DNA of 64,000 bases, from positions 615,216-679,215 of the forward strand of contig QEOQ01000688.1 in the NCBI GenBank assembly GCA_010279815.1. Reading direction: 5' to 3'. Every line of letters starts with the position of its first letter. Position 1 is the stretch's first letter. The position numbers and the translations under genes are program-made. Under the pieces are notes generated by a model. That model ran no database searches, was not told where the DNA came from, and was given only the letters and a program-made list of their open reading frames with translations. Shown one piece after another: positions 23,401 to 34,652 of this stretch. Source of the DNA: Brachionus plicatilis. Its lineage: Eukaryota > Rotifera > Eurotatoria > Ploima > Brachionidae.

Positions 23401-23493
23401 GAAAAAGATACGTGGAGACCAACGCCTACTCGCAAGTTGACCAAGTCAAAGCTTTCTGGTACGCCGGGTATCGGCTCGTTTTTTAATAAATAA
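20428..23493 (+). CDS. WDHD1: WDHD1/Ctf4-like replisome adaptor
   Basis: Single exon, 1021 residues. WDHD1/Ctf4/Mcl1 is the nuclear hub that ties DNA polymerase alpha to the CMG helicase and acts in sister-chromatid cohesion. An N-terminal WD40 propeller spans about 1-300 (GKFLTTGEDGEVRIWNG; GHEAPILSVVFDP ... DGSVKFWS; FSPDGKYVLAS). An acidic linker with a KKRKR nuclear signal and Asp runs lies at about 325-410. The conserved middle (SepB/Mcl1) domain begins near PFQPSSTPLALLERFMCWNSVG (about 455), followed by a helical segment (REALMKLFMLACKNS, about 800) and a disordered tail. No HMG box is visible, unlike the vertebrate protein. The last residues, TPGIGSFFNK, look like a PCNA-binding (I..FF) motif, which is inference. 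The coding region, especially its first 800 bases, is much richer in G/C than its surroundings. Confidence 0.93.
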   Translation: MHNTRYAHSEGYTDICFAENGKFLTTGEDGEVRIWNGFDDLDNTSIQVGDKCFAIAYNSGKIYVSDELNELKRYDLETSELLGVVTSFTLPITSIAINKSNSHLVCGSSDFDIHLVDLNTLKFTSFSGHEAPILSVVFDPLEKYFASSSCDGSVKFWSISNLTNCKTLSNLHPKSNDFADSPTWAKLAWHKDAGLIAIPSHKDVHFYERETWILKFKINLKNESSPAEDFSAGIVCFSPDGKYVLASTNTQMIYIHSIINKSLMFKYSYSKKSTICSLIWLQDEVIFCDKIGSMGQIKPRISDDISVEAAKTKKSHKENLEMDDLLDLLDSDERSNGSEVDMGKKRDLTKEPVKKRKRLNDDDDDDGGDIDSGLMDKAVASRRIVEEDDDDIQLTLGADDDDDDGESLEKLKQKTYDSVKKEIMTYDENMSDNEAVIEEVELSEKKKEELFKEFSNIQAPFQPSSTPLALLERFMCWNSVGVVSQFCTEGDESIDIEFHNASHHHTIHIKNQFGYTMADVSKEAVVLASPGTSIEQEVEVNSALSSSIGNQSKLTVILINSLDNSKEWNMDMVKKEYIKCVCVSRSLVACCTNKKFLRIFGLAGTQKEIVSLAGIPICVAAYDHKIFVAYNLSNNSTGYSIYGTDGALDAEHGILPLSENSKIEWLGFSDEGNPYVYDSNGYLHSKCWTISKTTVWTPLSNLRATLNHKSDNYWIVGIAERNQMIKAVLCRASRYPHVLPRPTLSTLQFTPPLIEPESEKSLLEIGFWKNKQLGAAVKNYDCSSANLDMDQDDLDDNVDTFESSAREALMKLFMLACKNSKEQRAYEIATIMDLDAVQLAIKYATKSRALVLAQNLNILAEKKAEIEYQKERRLAEESEPRNYTKYLTERNENQENSLRSQIEDTSAIIVEKVTQAKPAALNTSVKMTDSDSQDIEIEDSCMRTPTISHTPRLNPFAKSGASARFNAGSNDSPKSILNEIEEKLNKSSSGKEKDTWRPTPTRKLTKSKLSGTPGIGSFFNK

Positions 23494-23739
23494 AATATCA
23501 AGGGTTGAAATAATTTTTTTTTTTTATTAAATTTATATGAAAATATAGATGAGAAACAACAACAAAAATAATAGAGTTATTTGCATTTACATTGAAAATG
23601 TACATAGTTACTTTAACACGCCATTTGATGGTATTTTAAAATTGATTTTTTTTTTTCGAATTGTAAAATTTTTATAAAGATGTCCTAAAATAAAATTTGA
23701 TTAAAAAAATTTTTTTTGTTGTCTCTAGATTAATTTGTC

Positions 23740-25407
23740 TTACACTTCTTCGTCCAGTTCTTGTTCATTAACAGGACTTTTTGATTTTTCAAAATTCATC
23801 TCTTTTTGTGAAACGCTATTTTCTCGAAATATTGACAGCTCAATAAAGTTCTAGAAAAAATTATGTTTAAATTTTTTTCAAATTAATATCTGATTTGTAA
23901 ATCGTTTTTTTTTTTTAATCCAATACATAATTATAAACACGTACTTTTTAATTAGAAACTTTTTTCTTTGATTTATTTTGAAAAGTCAGCAAAATAAATT
24001 AAAGATCCAAGTGATACAGATAAAAAAAATTAAATTTTGTATTAAATTAAAATTTTGATTATTCTAAACAATTTAGAAAAAGGGAATATTATTTCAGCAC
24101 AATCAATTTCTGATTAGCACAATGAAAAAACGATTCGATTTCTTCTCAGCACAAAAAATTATATTTAAAAAAAAAACGTTTAAGACAAAAATATTGTGTT
24201 TGAAAATAATTCTTAAAGGAAATTTTTTTTCAACACCAAAATATTTATAAAAAAATAAATTTTTTTTTAATTCTAAATTTTATTTAATGATATTTATAAG
24301 GAGAAGTTAGGTAAATAAAGTAAATTTTGAAGCTTGAAGAAAAGAAATTAAAATTAGTCTCAGAAAACCATTTTTCGACATTTTTTGCTCTACCTCTTTA
24401 AAGTTAATTGGCAAATTGGTCCTTTTTTAAACAGCTCTTTTAATGCCAATAAATGTGCACAACATCCTAATTAAATGAAAAACTTGCTAGAACATTTCTT
24501 ACTGTTAAGCTCAACTTTATAACAGTTCTTGCCATTACAAGCCATTAACTTTTGTGATGAATGCATTTATTTTATTTTTAATTTTTGTACTAAAAGTATT
24601 TTTTTCAAATTTTAATTTTTGTGTTGAGAAGAAATCATTTTGTGCTGAGCGTTTTTAAATTGTGTTGAATGGTTATTTTTTTGTGTTGAAAAGGGAGACC
24701 CTTAAAAAATATCAATATTGAAATTCATAAAACTTAATTAATTAAAATCTCTAAAAATTATGAAATAAGCTTTTTTTATTTCTTTTTGTAATCATTGATT
24801 AAAATATTTTTAAGTTTTGTATTTCAAAATTTCAAAAAATTGATTAATATTTAATTTTTACTCAGATAAAAATTAATACAATTTTTTGTTAAATTTTTGA
24901 AATTTCTCAATTTGCCATTTTTTTCTTATTTTAATTAAATTAACTCAAACAATTTTAAAATTTTCTTTTTGAAAAAATTTTTCTGATTCTCAATTGTCTG
25001 AAGAAAAAAAAGGAATTTATTTTTTAATCAATCGAATTTTAAGGTTTTTTGCAATCATTAAGGTTTCTGTCATCATAAATAAAAACATTTTTAAAGAATA
25101 CATATTAAACATAGACTAAACAAATACAAATTTTATCTTATTTTTTAAATTCACAATTTTCCAAAAATAAAAAAAACAAAACACTCAAATAAAAAATTTA
25201 ATTTACCTTGTTTTTATTAGAGATTTCCATTTCCAATATGTCAACACAATTTAAAATCGAACATCCTTTCAATCTAATTCCATTTATGTCAAATAGCTCA
25301 TCACCAACTTTTAGACCACCATGTTTGAAAATTATGCCGCCTTCTAATATTGCAGTGATTAGAATTTTATCTCCGATCTCTTCCAGAACAAACTCATAGG
25401 GACCATC
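23740..25407 (-). CDS. PDZ-domain protein, C-terminal two exons (5' part not found)
   Basis: Two minus-strand exons: 25407-25207 (67 codons) and 23850-23740 (36 codons plus TAA), joined in phase 0 by a 1356-nt intron with GTAAAT donor and TTCTAG acceptor. The first reads GPYEFVLEE (carboxylate-binding loop), then GGIIFKHGGLKVGDELFDIN, the classic PDZ order of G-rich loop, beta strands and GD.ILxIN motif. The helix CSILNCVDILEME follows, and the last strand (IELSIFRE) is supplied by the second exon. The C-terminus is acidic (ELDEEV). PDZ domains bind C-terminal peptides of membrane or scaffold proteins; the partner is unknown. The upstream exon was not identified: the boundary at 25407 is an AAG acceptor, and an ATG-led patch at about 25645-25605 does not join in phase. 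The intron is long because it contains a foldback element. Confidence 0.72.
24081..24701. mobile_element. Foldback element with CAGCACAA units, inside the PDZ-gene intron
   Basis: The left arm holds TTCAGCACAA, TTAGCACAA and CTCAGCACAA units spaced about 20-25 bp. The right arm holds the inverted set (TTGTGTTGAG, TTGTGCTGAG, TTGTGTTGAA). The right end GGGAGACCC reads GGGTCTCCCTTTTCAACACAAA on the other strand, close to the end of the 4991-5579 element (GGGTCTACCTAGTCCCCACAAA). Confidence 0.6.
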
Positions 25408-26500
25408 CTTGGCAATAATTTAAATTTTTTTCATAACAAAATAAGCACCGAACAAACTTTTTTTATTTTAAATTTTAAAAATTGATTGTTAAATTGTTTC
25501 TTGGATGAGTCACTTTTTGATTTAAAATTATGTTCAAATATATTCTAAATTTAAAGCTCAATATAGAACTTATTTTAAATGTAATTTCAAATTATGTTAC
25601 CATTGTAGCCTTGTTGTTATTTTGAATTCAATCAAAAGCATTTCAAGTAAAAAATTAATCAAATAATCTTCTTGAAAACAAATGCCTGGTTAAAAGTGGC
25701 CTAATTGCATCTAAAATCTTCACAAGCAAAACAAATATAAAAATTCCTTAATATTTTTCTGAGCAAAATTTGAATTTATACTTGGATATTAAAATTTAAC
25801 TTTGAGAAAATGACACATCACTTGAATTTTGTTGAGAAATATTCTAGTTGTCGTCTAAAACAACAAAGACTAGTTTTTGATGTATCAAAGCATACAAACT
25901 GATAGGCCCAAAAGAATAGATAAATACTTTTCACTTTGTTCGAATACGAGTTATCATGGACTTGATAGATAACAAAACTTGAAAAGATTTGTTGTCTATT
26001 ATTAATAGCCTAGAAAAAATAAAACTTTTAGTTTTATTTGCTAGCAATTATCGCCCAAATCTCAGTTTCCTTTAATTACCAACACTAATTATCTATAAAA
26101 TTTGAACATATACATATAAAAATCTGATCTGATCAATTTGCAATCGAATAATGCTCCATTTCTCATTTAAATACCTCCGAGAATAAAAGAATAGAGTTCC
26201 TTATCAAACTTTTCTCTTCTTCATAGACACTGTAAATTTCAATTCACTTGATCCATTCTAATCAAAATCAAAAAAAAAATTATCCTTGAAAAAAATTCAA
26301 ATTTCACTCATTTTTTTTCATAAATCACTTCCGTGATTAAACCTTCAAAATTCAAAAGTGAGCATAAATTATAAAATGATTCTAAATATTTCATCTACTA
26401 AATATTGTGCTAGAATTTAAATGAAAATTATTGATTATTTTAAAGGTAAAATTTTAGCTTTAATTAAACCAAGTTATACAATCAATTGCCCGTATAGGCA
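25408..26500. other. AT-rich region upstream of the PDZ exons
   Basis: Should contain the missing 5' exon(s) of the PDZ gene. I could not define one with matching phase and splice sites. Nothing else recognised. Confidence 0.35.
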
Positions 26501-26539
26501 GAATCTGGAGAGATTGTGAACAACTATTAAATAAAAGAA

Positions 26540-26817
26540 TAGTCACAAGCCTCAAGTCAAGTCCAAGTCCGAACTTTTTTTTTTTTCAAAGTCCAAGTCC
26601 AGGCTTTAAAATTTTGAATAATGAAGAAGAAATAAATGCTAAAAATGCAAGAAAATTCTGACATATGGCAAATCTATTGCATTAGACAACCCAAGAGTAT
26701 ATAAATTTTTTGATATGAAGCCTGATCTAGCAAATTTTAAAAAAAAATTTTAAAGTCCGGACTTGGACTTTTTTTTTAATGACTTGGAATTTTTTTTGGG
26801 ACTCTTAAACAACCCTG
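26540..26817. mobile_element. Family B non-autonomous hAT-like element, copy
   Basis: Subterminal CAAGTCAAGTCCAAGTCC at the left, GGACTTGGACTTTTTTT at the right, and right terminus GACTCTTAAACAACCCTG (CAGGGTTGTTTAAGAGTC on the other strand). Shares an inner segment (CATATGGCAAATCTATTGCA ... GAGTATATAAATTTTTTGAT) with the copies at 30026, 45418 and 48217. The left terminus is degenerate. Confidence 0.65.
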
Positions 26818-28900
26818 TTATTATTTATTTCATTAAACGCCGCGAAGAACTGTTATACTCAACTTTTTTTTAACTTAAATTTTATACTTTGTTTATTAAC
26901 AATTTTAAACATACTGGCTGAAAAGAGTGTTTTATGCCGCTCTGGTAAGCCTACAGAGGTAAATCTCCTTAATTATATTCTTAAAAAAAATGCCGTAAAG
27001 GCTATGCTAGTTAAAAAATTTTAAAAAAAAAATTAAAAAAAAAAATAGTTTTTTTTTACTTGATTTATTAATTTTTTAAGATTGTTTTTTAAGTTTTAAA
27101 TTACTCCTCTAATCTGTTCAAACTTCCACTTGATTTTCAAACATCCTACAGACACTGTTTGTCCTATATGAAAAAATACATTCAAAATAAATATTTATTA
27201 AAAACTTAAATAAAAAATTTTATTTTCACAAATCTTATTATATGGATAAAATTTGATTTTAGAATGATAACTATAATAAATTTTGATCGCATTTTTTACC
27301 ATAATTATGGACCTCAAATGCGAAAAAAATTAAACAAAGCATTTGACTCTGCCACTTAAGTAAAATAAATTGCTAAAAATTTTTGTTTGTCATTTTATTG
27401 AAATGGATGCAAATAAATTTTTATCTTAAGTGTTGGAATTTGTTAGCTGATGATTAAGAAAAAAAATTATTTATTTTGAAAAATGCTATGCCACTTTTAG
27501 TCATCTAACCAATGTAAATTTTTGCTGCATTGTAAATCCCTTTTTTTTTAATTAGAAAAATTTTAATTAAAAAATGTAAAATTTTTCGAAATTTAAAATT
27601 AACAGTTAAGCGAGAATAAAATCCTAAACATGAGTTCAGTAACAAAAAAAAATAATCTGAATGATAAACATATTTTTAAAACAAAACTCAATGCATTTCT
27701 CACGTTCTTAGATCACTGACTTTTCTACTAAACCAAAGATTTGAGCAACTTTAAAAGCATTCAGGAACAAACAAACTTAAGGCGTATCAAATTCAGGAGT
27801 AGAAATCTTTTACATATCAGGATTTACATTATACTAAAAAATAAAATTTTAGACTTAATAAAGAATTTCTTTGTAGAGCTAAATTCAAATGGCTTCGGCT
27901 CATACGCACTCTAATTATTCAAATATTCTTGATCCAAATTTTTTAAAAGCATTTCACCTGTGAGTTTAAAACTAGCCGAAAATATTTAAAATTTAAAAAC
28001 AAAAACAATCAACTTATTTCTATTATGTTGAAAGTTGAAGCAGATTTCTAAAAGCGCTTGGATTTACTCAATATTTGATTTATTTTTCGCTCAAAATATT
28101 AGATTCCAATATTTTAATTTTCTAAACTAGAAATTTATTTTACACAAAAGAACATAAATTTTTAGCAAATAGCAATTTAAAGCATATCTTTGAGCTAAAT
28201 TTTAAATTATCATTTTCCTAGTAAGTGGTAAGTTTTTTACTATTTTAAGGAAATCGATATCTATTTAGTGTAATTCAAAGATTTTTATCTAAGCTTACTT
28301 TTAAATAGAATTGACAAAATTTTTGTTTCAAAGTTTACGAAAAAAAAACCTAATCAACGCATTTGACTTGTGTTTGCGTTGTGATAAATTTATGGAATTC
28401 TAAAGAATTACTTTAGCGTGGGAATCAATACAAAAATCAAGCGTAGCTTAATGCCATGGGATTTAGAATATTTGCTCATTTTAGTTTTTAGTCTAAATTT
28501 TTTTTAGTCTCAAATATCAAAAATAATTTAGTCGAGAATAATTATGACTAAAATTTAATAAAGATTTTTATTAAGATTAGATAAACTTAATCAATTAAGC
28601 GAACAGAAAAGCCTAGAAATTTATGAGTAAATATTTAAAGAAAAAAAACAAATAAAGAATAATTTGGCTGAAATTATTTTTATAAAAAAAAATAAAATAT
28701 TACATGGTCTAAATGTAAATTCCATGCTGTTTGATATGACTCATCCCAATCTTGAGTTTAAGACTGTGTAACACAAAAAATAAAAATAAATTTTTGTTAT
28801 TTTAAATAAAAAAAATTTTATTCAAAAAACAAACATTAGACAAAAAATACTTTAAAAAAATTTCTTTAATTACAAAAACGAAATTTTTTAATTAATCGAT
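26818..28900. other. AT-rich stretch without recognisable genes
   Basis: No coding signal, no recognised element. Confidence 0.45.
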
Positions 28901-28929
28901 GCGTTTCGGCCAGAATGGCCTTCTTCAGG
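28901..28929 (-). repeat. Hammerhead-ribozyme-like motif, copy 1
   Basis: The minus strand reads CCTGAAGAAGGCC, loop ATTCT, then GGCCGAAACGC: a CUGANGA box, a 4-bp GGCC stem and a GAAAC box in hammerhead order. An extra A sits before the stem, and no clear stem III or cleavage triplet is visible. The same arrangement recurs at 31124-31151 with a changed loop. Confidence 0.4.
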
Positions 28930-29164
28930 ATCTAAAAAGACTAGTTTTTCAAGAAAAGTTAATTAAATACCTAAAGAAATGAAAAAAATTAAAAAATAAA
29001 AAATTTTTTAAAGAAACATTTAATAAGAAATTATTCTTTATAAAATAAAATAATAAAATAATTTTTTTCAAAATTCAAAACTAAATTCAATATTTTATCT
29101 ACATTATTATAGAAAAGTCAAAGTCTTAATAATTCCTATTTTTGGTGTTTTTACATTTATTATA

Positions 29165-30240
29165 CAGTGTTTTTACGATACCTTGAATTCACCATATTTT
29201 ACGTAAATTATGGAAAATTCACGATATTTTTCATAATTATTGTAAAATTCAGTGAAAAAAAAATTCCAAAATTTCTCGAAAAAAAACGATTTTTATGAAA
29301 AAAATTTTTTTTTGAATTTTTGAATTTTTTTTAAAAAAGGATAAAAAATATATTTGATTATATTTTTATTTTATTTTTATTTTTATTTTGAAAAAGGATA
29401 GAAAATATATTTGATTGAATTTTTTGACGAAAATTGACGTAAATTTCGATAAATTTTTGTAAAAAAAGGTGAAAAATGGTAAAAATTCAATAAAAAAGGA
29501 GAAATGGATTTTTTATTATTAAATTCTATTTTTTTTTTTTAATTATGAAAATTAATATTTTAATATGGCTCATATATATTTATCCACAAATTTAATAAAA
29601 ATAAGGACAAAATCAATTCAAACACACATTAATATGATAAAAACAACAACATTTAATTTTTTAGTAACAAATTTATTGTCAACAAGTTTGATGTTAATTG
29701 AACTTTTAAACTTTTAATGAAATAAATTGATTTAAATATAAAAAATTGATAAGTATTGCTATTAATTTAATATTCAATAGTTTATTTTAGACCTATTCTT
29801 TTTATCAATAATTTAACTTCTCCTGTATTTACTTATAATTATTAAAATTTAATAAGTACGAACATATTAAATTTTTTTATTAAATACAAAAATTATCAAA
29901 AATCATATATATGTATTAAAAAAGAAAAAAGATATTCAATCAGAATTTAGTGATCTAAGATATGTTTAATCAATAGAAAATTAAAATTTTCAATAATTTT
30001 TTTTACTTTTTTAGATGATTTATATCAGAGTTGTTTAAAAGTCACAAGTCTCAAGTCAAGTCCAGGCTTTATAATTTTGAATACTGAAGAAGAATTGTGA
30101 AGACTTTTATGCTAAAATTACAAGAAAATTCTGACATATGGCAAATCTATTGCATTAGACAACCCAAGAGTATATAAATTTTTTGATATGGAGCCTGATC
30201 TAGCAAATTTAAAAAAAAGCCCAGACTTGGACTTTCAGTC
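29165..30240. mobile_element. Composite: hAT-like element containing a family B element (truncated)
   Basis: Left terminus CAGTGTTTTTACGATACCTTGAATTC matches the complement of the right terminus of the 50232-50943 element (GAATTCAAGGTATCGTAGCAGCACTG). A segment at 29855-29960 (TAAGTACGAACATATTAAAT ... ATTCAATCAGAATTTAG) also matches 50625-50745. A family B element starts at 30026 (CAGAGTTGTTTAAAAGTC) at about the same relative place as in that copy. The right terminus is missing. Confidence 0.55.
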
Positions 30241-31123
30241 GATAAACGAATTAGATCATCATTTAGGTCTAAATAAAATACATAAAAATAAATAATAATA
30301 AAAATAATAATAAATAATAACAGACACTGGCTTACAAACTATTTATTCAAAATTTTTTGCAAAATCAAGTCTTTATAAAAATAAACATTTATGAAAAATA
30401 ATTTTATTATTTTTAATTGAAATTTTATCGATATAGAAAATAATTCTAAAATAGTGGCATTATAAACTCAAGATAAAAAAATAAATAAATAATGCTACCG
30501 CATAACCCAGGGAACTTTGCCTGTCCAAGAGTGAATCTTATTTTATAATTGACTTATAAAATTTTGCCAGTATACAAATTTGAATACAAGCTATCGTACC
30601 ACATTATTTTTTTACCCAGATTGTAGAGCTTTTATTCGATTGATTTTTCGGTAGATTTGAATGAAACTATCATTGATAGAACAGTTTTTTTTAATTTAAC
30701 CTGAATTAATTTCAATCTCTAAATAAACATTTTTATTCTGTCTTGTTTACTGAAAATTGTTTAAAAAATGTTACTTGCTAATGAAAATAAGACTTACTTT
30801 TGTAAAAAAAATGTAAGAAGTGCAACAAAAGATAAGAAAGAGTAAGTAAAGTGGTTTCCGTCCTGATATTAAAATTAAACTAGTCACTCTACCGCATAAC
30901 CCAAGGAACTTTGCCTGTCATATTTGAAATTTAATGATTAAATTAATTAAATCGGCCTCAGTTGATTTTCTTATGGAATCATTATCAATATTTGATTATG
31001 ATATTATGAATATGTTATATATTAAATTATATTCGAAAGTTCTATAATAATTAGAAATAACAATAATTTTTTAAAAAATATATATTTTAAAAAACTTTCG
31101 AATAAAAATTAAATTTTCACGGC
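30241..31123. other. AT-rich stretch with a duplicated 31-bp motif
   Basis: CTACCGCATAACCC[A/G]... through GGAACTTTGCCTGTC occurs at 30494-30524 and again at 30889-30919 with one difference, while the flanks are unrelated. A looser inverted relative (TTTATGCGGTAA preceded by GGCAAAAC) lies at 31915-31943. (AAT/AATA)n-rich sequence occurs at 30285-30330. Confidence 0.55.
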
Positions 31124-31151
31124 GCGTTTCGACCAAATGGCCTTCTTCAGG
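31124..31151 (-). repeat. Hammerhead-ribozyme-like motif, copy 2
   Basis: The minus strand reads CCTGAAGAAGGCC, loop ATTT, then GGTCGAAACGC. Against copy 1, the stem keeps pairing (one G-C becomes G-U) while the loop changes. The following ACG-CGC-CGT could form a 3-bp stem III, but the next base is G, which is disfavoured at a hammerhead cleavage site. Confidence 0.4.
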
Positions 31152-32569
31152 TTTTAAGACTGAAAGAGAGAATAAAATTTAATAATAAAAATTTTAAATA
31201 AATAAAGAGGAATATTTTATATAATTGAAATAATTGCTTTTCAAATTATTATTAAATTATTACAAAAATAGATAATTAGAATAAAATTAATTTACAAAAA
31301 TAGTTAATTAGAATAAAATTAATTTACAAAAAATAGTTTTTGAAATTAATGTAAAATTAATGTCGAATTTTCATAATTGAAATTTAATATTTAAATTTAA
31401 AATAATTTTTTTACAATTCAAAAAATCAAAGTTAACAAAAATTAAAAATAGAAAATTTTTATGAAAAACTTAGAGTTTTTATATATTCAATTCTAGGAAT
31501 TTTTTTGTTTTACAAGGTATATTAAATCTTAAGAAAAAGTTTATAAGATCAGTTTCAGTTGATTTTCTAACAGGTCAGATTTAACTATATAGAATCAAAA
31601 ATCTTCTTCAACATGATTTATTTTATTTAAGTGAATAGATAACTTTTTTTTAAAAGTCTTAAACTAATAGGTCACAAATTGAAATAGTCACAATTTTATA
31701 TATTTAAGAAATCATTTAATGATAAAGTCTTCTTTTGATAATTTTTTAAAAAGTCTTAAAATAAAAGGAATAAAAAAAAAGGCACAAAATGAAAATAAAT
31801 CGTCAGTTTCACCTCTTTACCTATCGAGATCTCGGTTAAACTTAATTTTAAATAAAATAAGAACTCTTTACGAGTACCATGATCAGTTCAGATTTTGATG
31901 GGTAAAGGGTTTAGGCAAAACTTACACGTTTATGCGGTAACACTCTTTAAAGAACTTTGATTTTTTTCTTAAAGTGGTTCTGTAAATTGTATCAGTTAAA
32001 ACATATAATGAATCATTTAAACAATCTCTAAAAATTATCTGCAAAATCTAACCCCAATTAATATTATATTCATTTTTGATAAGTTTTTTTCCAAAATTAT
32101 TGCATCTAATGAAACTTAATTCTCAAATTTTAAAATCAAAGGCAGACTTTGACTTTTCACCATTCAGACTTCAGCTTTATTAGGACTTAAGCTTTTGACC
32201 ATCTCTGATGTGTGTGCATTTTTTAAAGGTTTTTGCAGAGGCTGCAATTATAAGAGGATTAGGTGATAATCATTAGATGAATCAACTGATGTAATTTACA
32301 GAATTAATTTTTGACTTTCAAAAAAAATTGACTTTTTTTAAATGTTCATCAATATTACTCAATTTTTTGTGTCAGTTTTATTTTCCCTTCAATTCTAATG
32401 GGATACCAAACCAAATAATAACACATTTTCTTATTAAGAAAAATATTACAGAATTTGTTTTAATAAAAAATATCAAATGACTCAGTTCATAATTATTGAA
32501 ATCATTGTTCTGTTTTTCAATGCTGTTGACAGTTTGTTACTGGAAATTAATGTTTAAATATTATTAATA
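31152..32569. other. AT-rich stretch without recognisable genes
   Basis: No coding signal. A CAAAGTC-type patch with ACTTTGACTTTT at about 32125-32205 may be a worn family B fragment. Confidence 0.4.
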
Positions 32570-33065
32570 ATCTTGGCATTGTGAATTTTGGTAAATAAAC
32601 AAAAACAAAATATTAAAAATGTCAAAGCTTAAGTTAAGATGGACCAAAACATTAAATCGTAGCAGCTGATACATCCTTTGAACCACCAATATACTGATTC
32701 TGCAAAACTCTGCAATAAATCTGCAGAAATGAGAAAATTGTAAATTTGGGATATCATATTATATTAAAAATCCAACTCAACTTTAAGTGGTGGCACAAAG
32801 CAAGGATCAATTGCTACAATTTACAGAACATGTTTTAGTCGGTTCAGATAAAAGCTCTGGTGTTTTTATAGATTTTTGTTTTGTTTATTGTACTAAAATT
32901 CACAATGTTCTGAATTTTGCAGAGTTTTGCAGAATCAGTACATTGGTGGTACAAAGGATGTATCAGTTGCTACAATTTACAGAACATATTTTGGTCCTTC
33001 AGAACTTAAGATTTGGTACTTTTAATATTTTGTTTTTGATTTTTGTACCAAAATTCACAATGTTA
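32570..33065. mobile_element. Long inverted-repeat element with CATTGTGAATTTTGGTA termini
   Basis: The left arm (32577-32725) is the inverted counterpart of the right arm (32920-33060), including GCATTGTGAATTTTGGTA against TACCAAAATTCACAATG and CAGCTGATACATCCTTTGAA against TTCAAAGG-type sequence. A third, direct copy of the right-arm sequence lies at 32785-32905. TTAATAATCT occurs at both outer edges and may be the target duplication. The frame 32787-33077 reads through the two direct copies and has no independent support. Confidence 0.6.
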
Positions 33066-34652
33066 ATAATCTCATGAATAATTTTTTCATCTAAATAATT
33101 TTTTTTAAAGGTATTTGTGCTACCACAGAAATCAAAACTGTCTCTGTCAAATTAAAAATAAAAATATTTTAAAGCCATTTTAATTTTCCAAATTATTTTA
33201 GAGAGGATTACAAAAAATGAGATCCTGTTTTTTAAGCTATTTTGATGATAAATATTATAAAATATTTTGATAAATTAAAAAAAAAGCAATTCAAAAGGTT
33301 TATTTGTAATTTCTTTTTATAATTGTTATGATTGTCTTGAATTCAATTGATAATAAAATAACTTAGAAAAGCTTTCACTATCTTGATGGCATCAAAAAAT
33401 TTAAAATATTTTTTTTATTATTATTTATTTGTTTTTCTGTTCGAGTACAAGCTCCTTCAGATAAAAAAAAATTTAATACTGCATTTGAAAGTTGTCTTTT
33501 TTAAGTCAATTCTAAAAAAAAACTTCGTAAAGTTGAAAATAGTAGGGGCTATTATTGTAACAAATAATTTTTCAATAACCTTAAAAAAATAAAAAGTTAA
33601 ACTTGATTAAAAAAATTCATTTTTCGAATTCAAAATTTTGGAAACACTAGTTACTAATAACACAAGGAATGAATCAGATCATTTTTTAGTTTGGTTTTAA
33701 AATAATTTGTTTAAAAATATTTTTTTATTACTTTTAATTGATGTTTTAATGCTTTAGAACTCAAATTCAATTTTTTTTAGAATTTACTTAAAAAAGACAA
33801 CTTTCAAATGCAGAATTTAGTAAACTAAGTTAACCAGTGACTAATATAACATTAAATCTTAAACTTGATTCATTTTTCTATTTTTAAAGTGTATAATCAC
33901 GTTCTTACTCAAAGTAGTTTTGAAACAGGATTATTATTTGTAAAGACAGACACTTTTAGTTAAAAAATGGTAATGGAGTGTCTTAAATTTTCATGAAGAA
34001 TATTATTCATAGTTTTTTGTGTAAAATTGAGTATTTACTATAATCATACAAAATTTGGTAAAAAAATATCATTCCATTCAAAAGATATTACATTTTATTC
34101 ACAAAAACCCCTTTTTTTGAACTATATATATTTTTAGCGATTTTTGGATGTTTTTGATAATATCTTTTGAACAGAGAATTGGAAAAATTTGACCTTGGTG
34201 TCATTAGAGAGCTGATAAAATTCTCTATTCACTGATATATAAAAATATATAGGTAAAAAATGAAAACCTCGGGGACATTTTTAGGATTGACTGGTATTCA
34301 AAGTCACCAGGGTTCCTTGTGACCTGGTTGTCAGATCAACGAAATTTCAAATGTTTTATATATATAAGTAGTCATTCTATATCTGTGTTAAATTTCATCT
34401 GAAACAAACATTTCTTTCATATTTTTTTTTTAAATTAAAATTTCGGACAAGCTTTATTGGACACCCGTTAATAAAAAAAGTTATAAAATATTTTAAATTT
34501 GAAGTAAGTTTTGTTAATTTATTAATGAAAGGATGAGAGACAAATTACTAATTAAAGAACTGTTTAGTTAAGAAATAAATGGATTTAGGAAAATAAATGA
34601 ATAAAAATAATATGAAAATCAGAAAAAAAAAACAAAAAACATGGATAAGATC
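33066..34652. other. AT-rich stretch without recognisable genes
   Basis: Contains a copy of the GCTCCTTCAGA hairpin repeat (33428-33453) and an inverted pair around AAAGTTGTCTTTTTTAAGT (33490-33506 and 33785-33810). No gene recognised. Confidence 0.45.
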
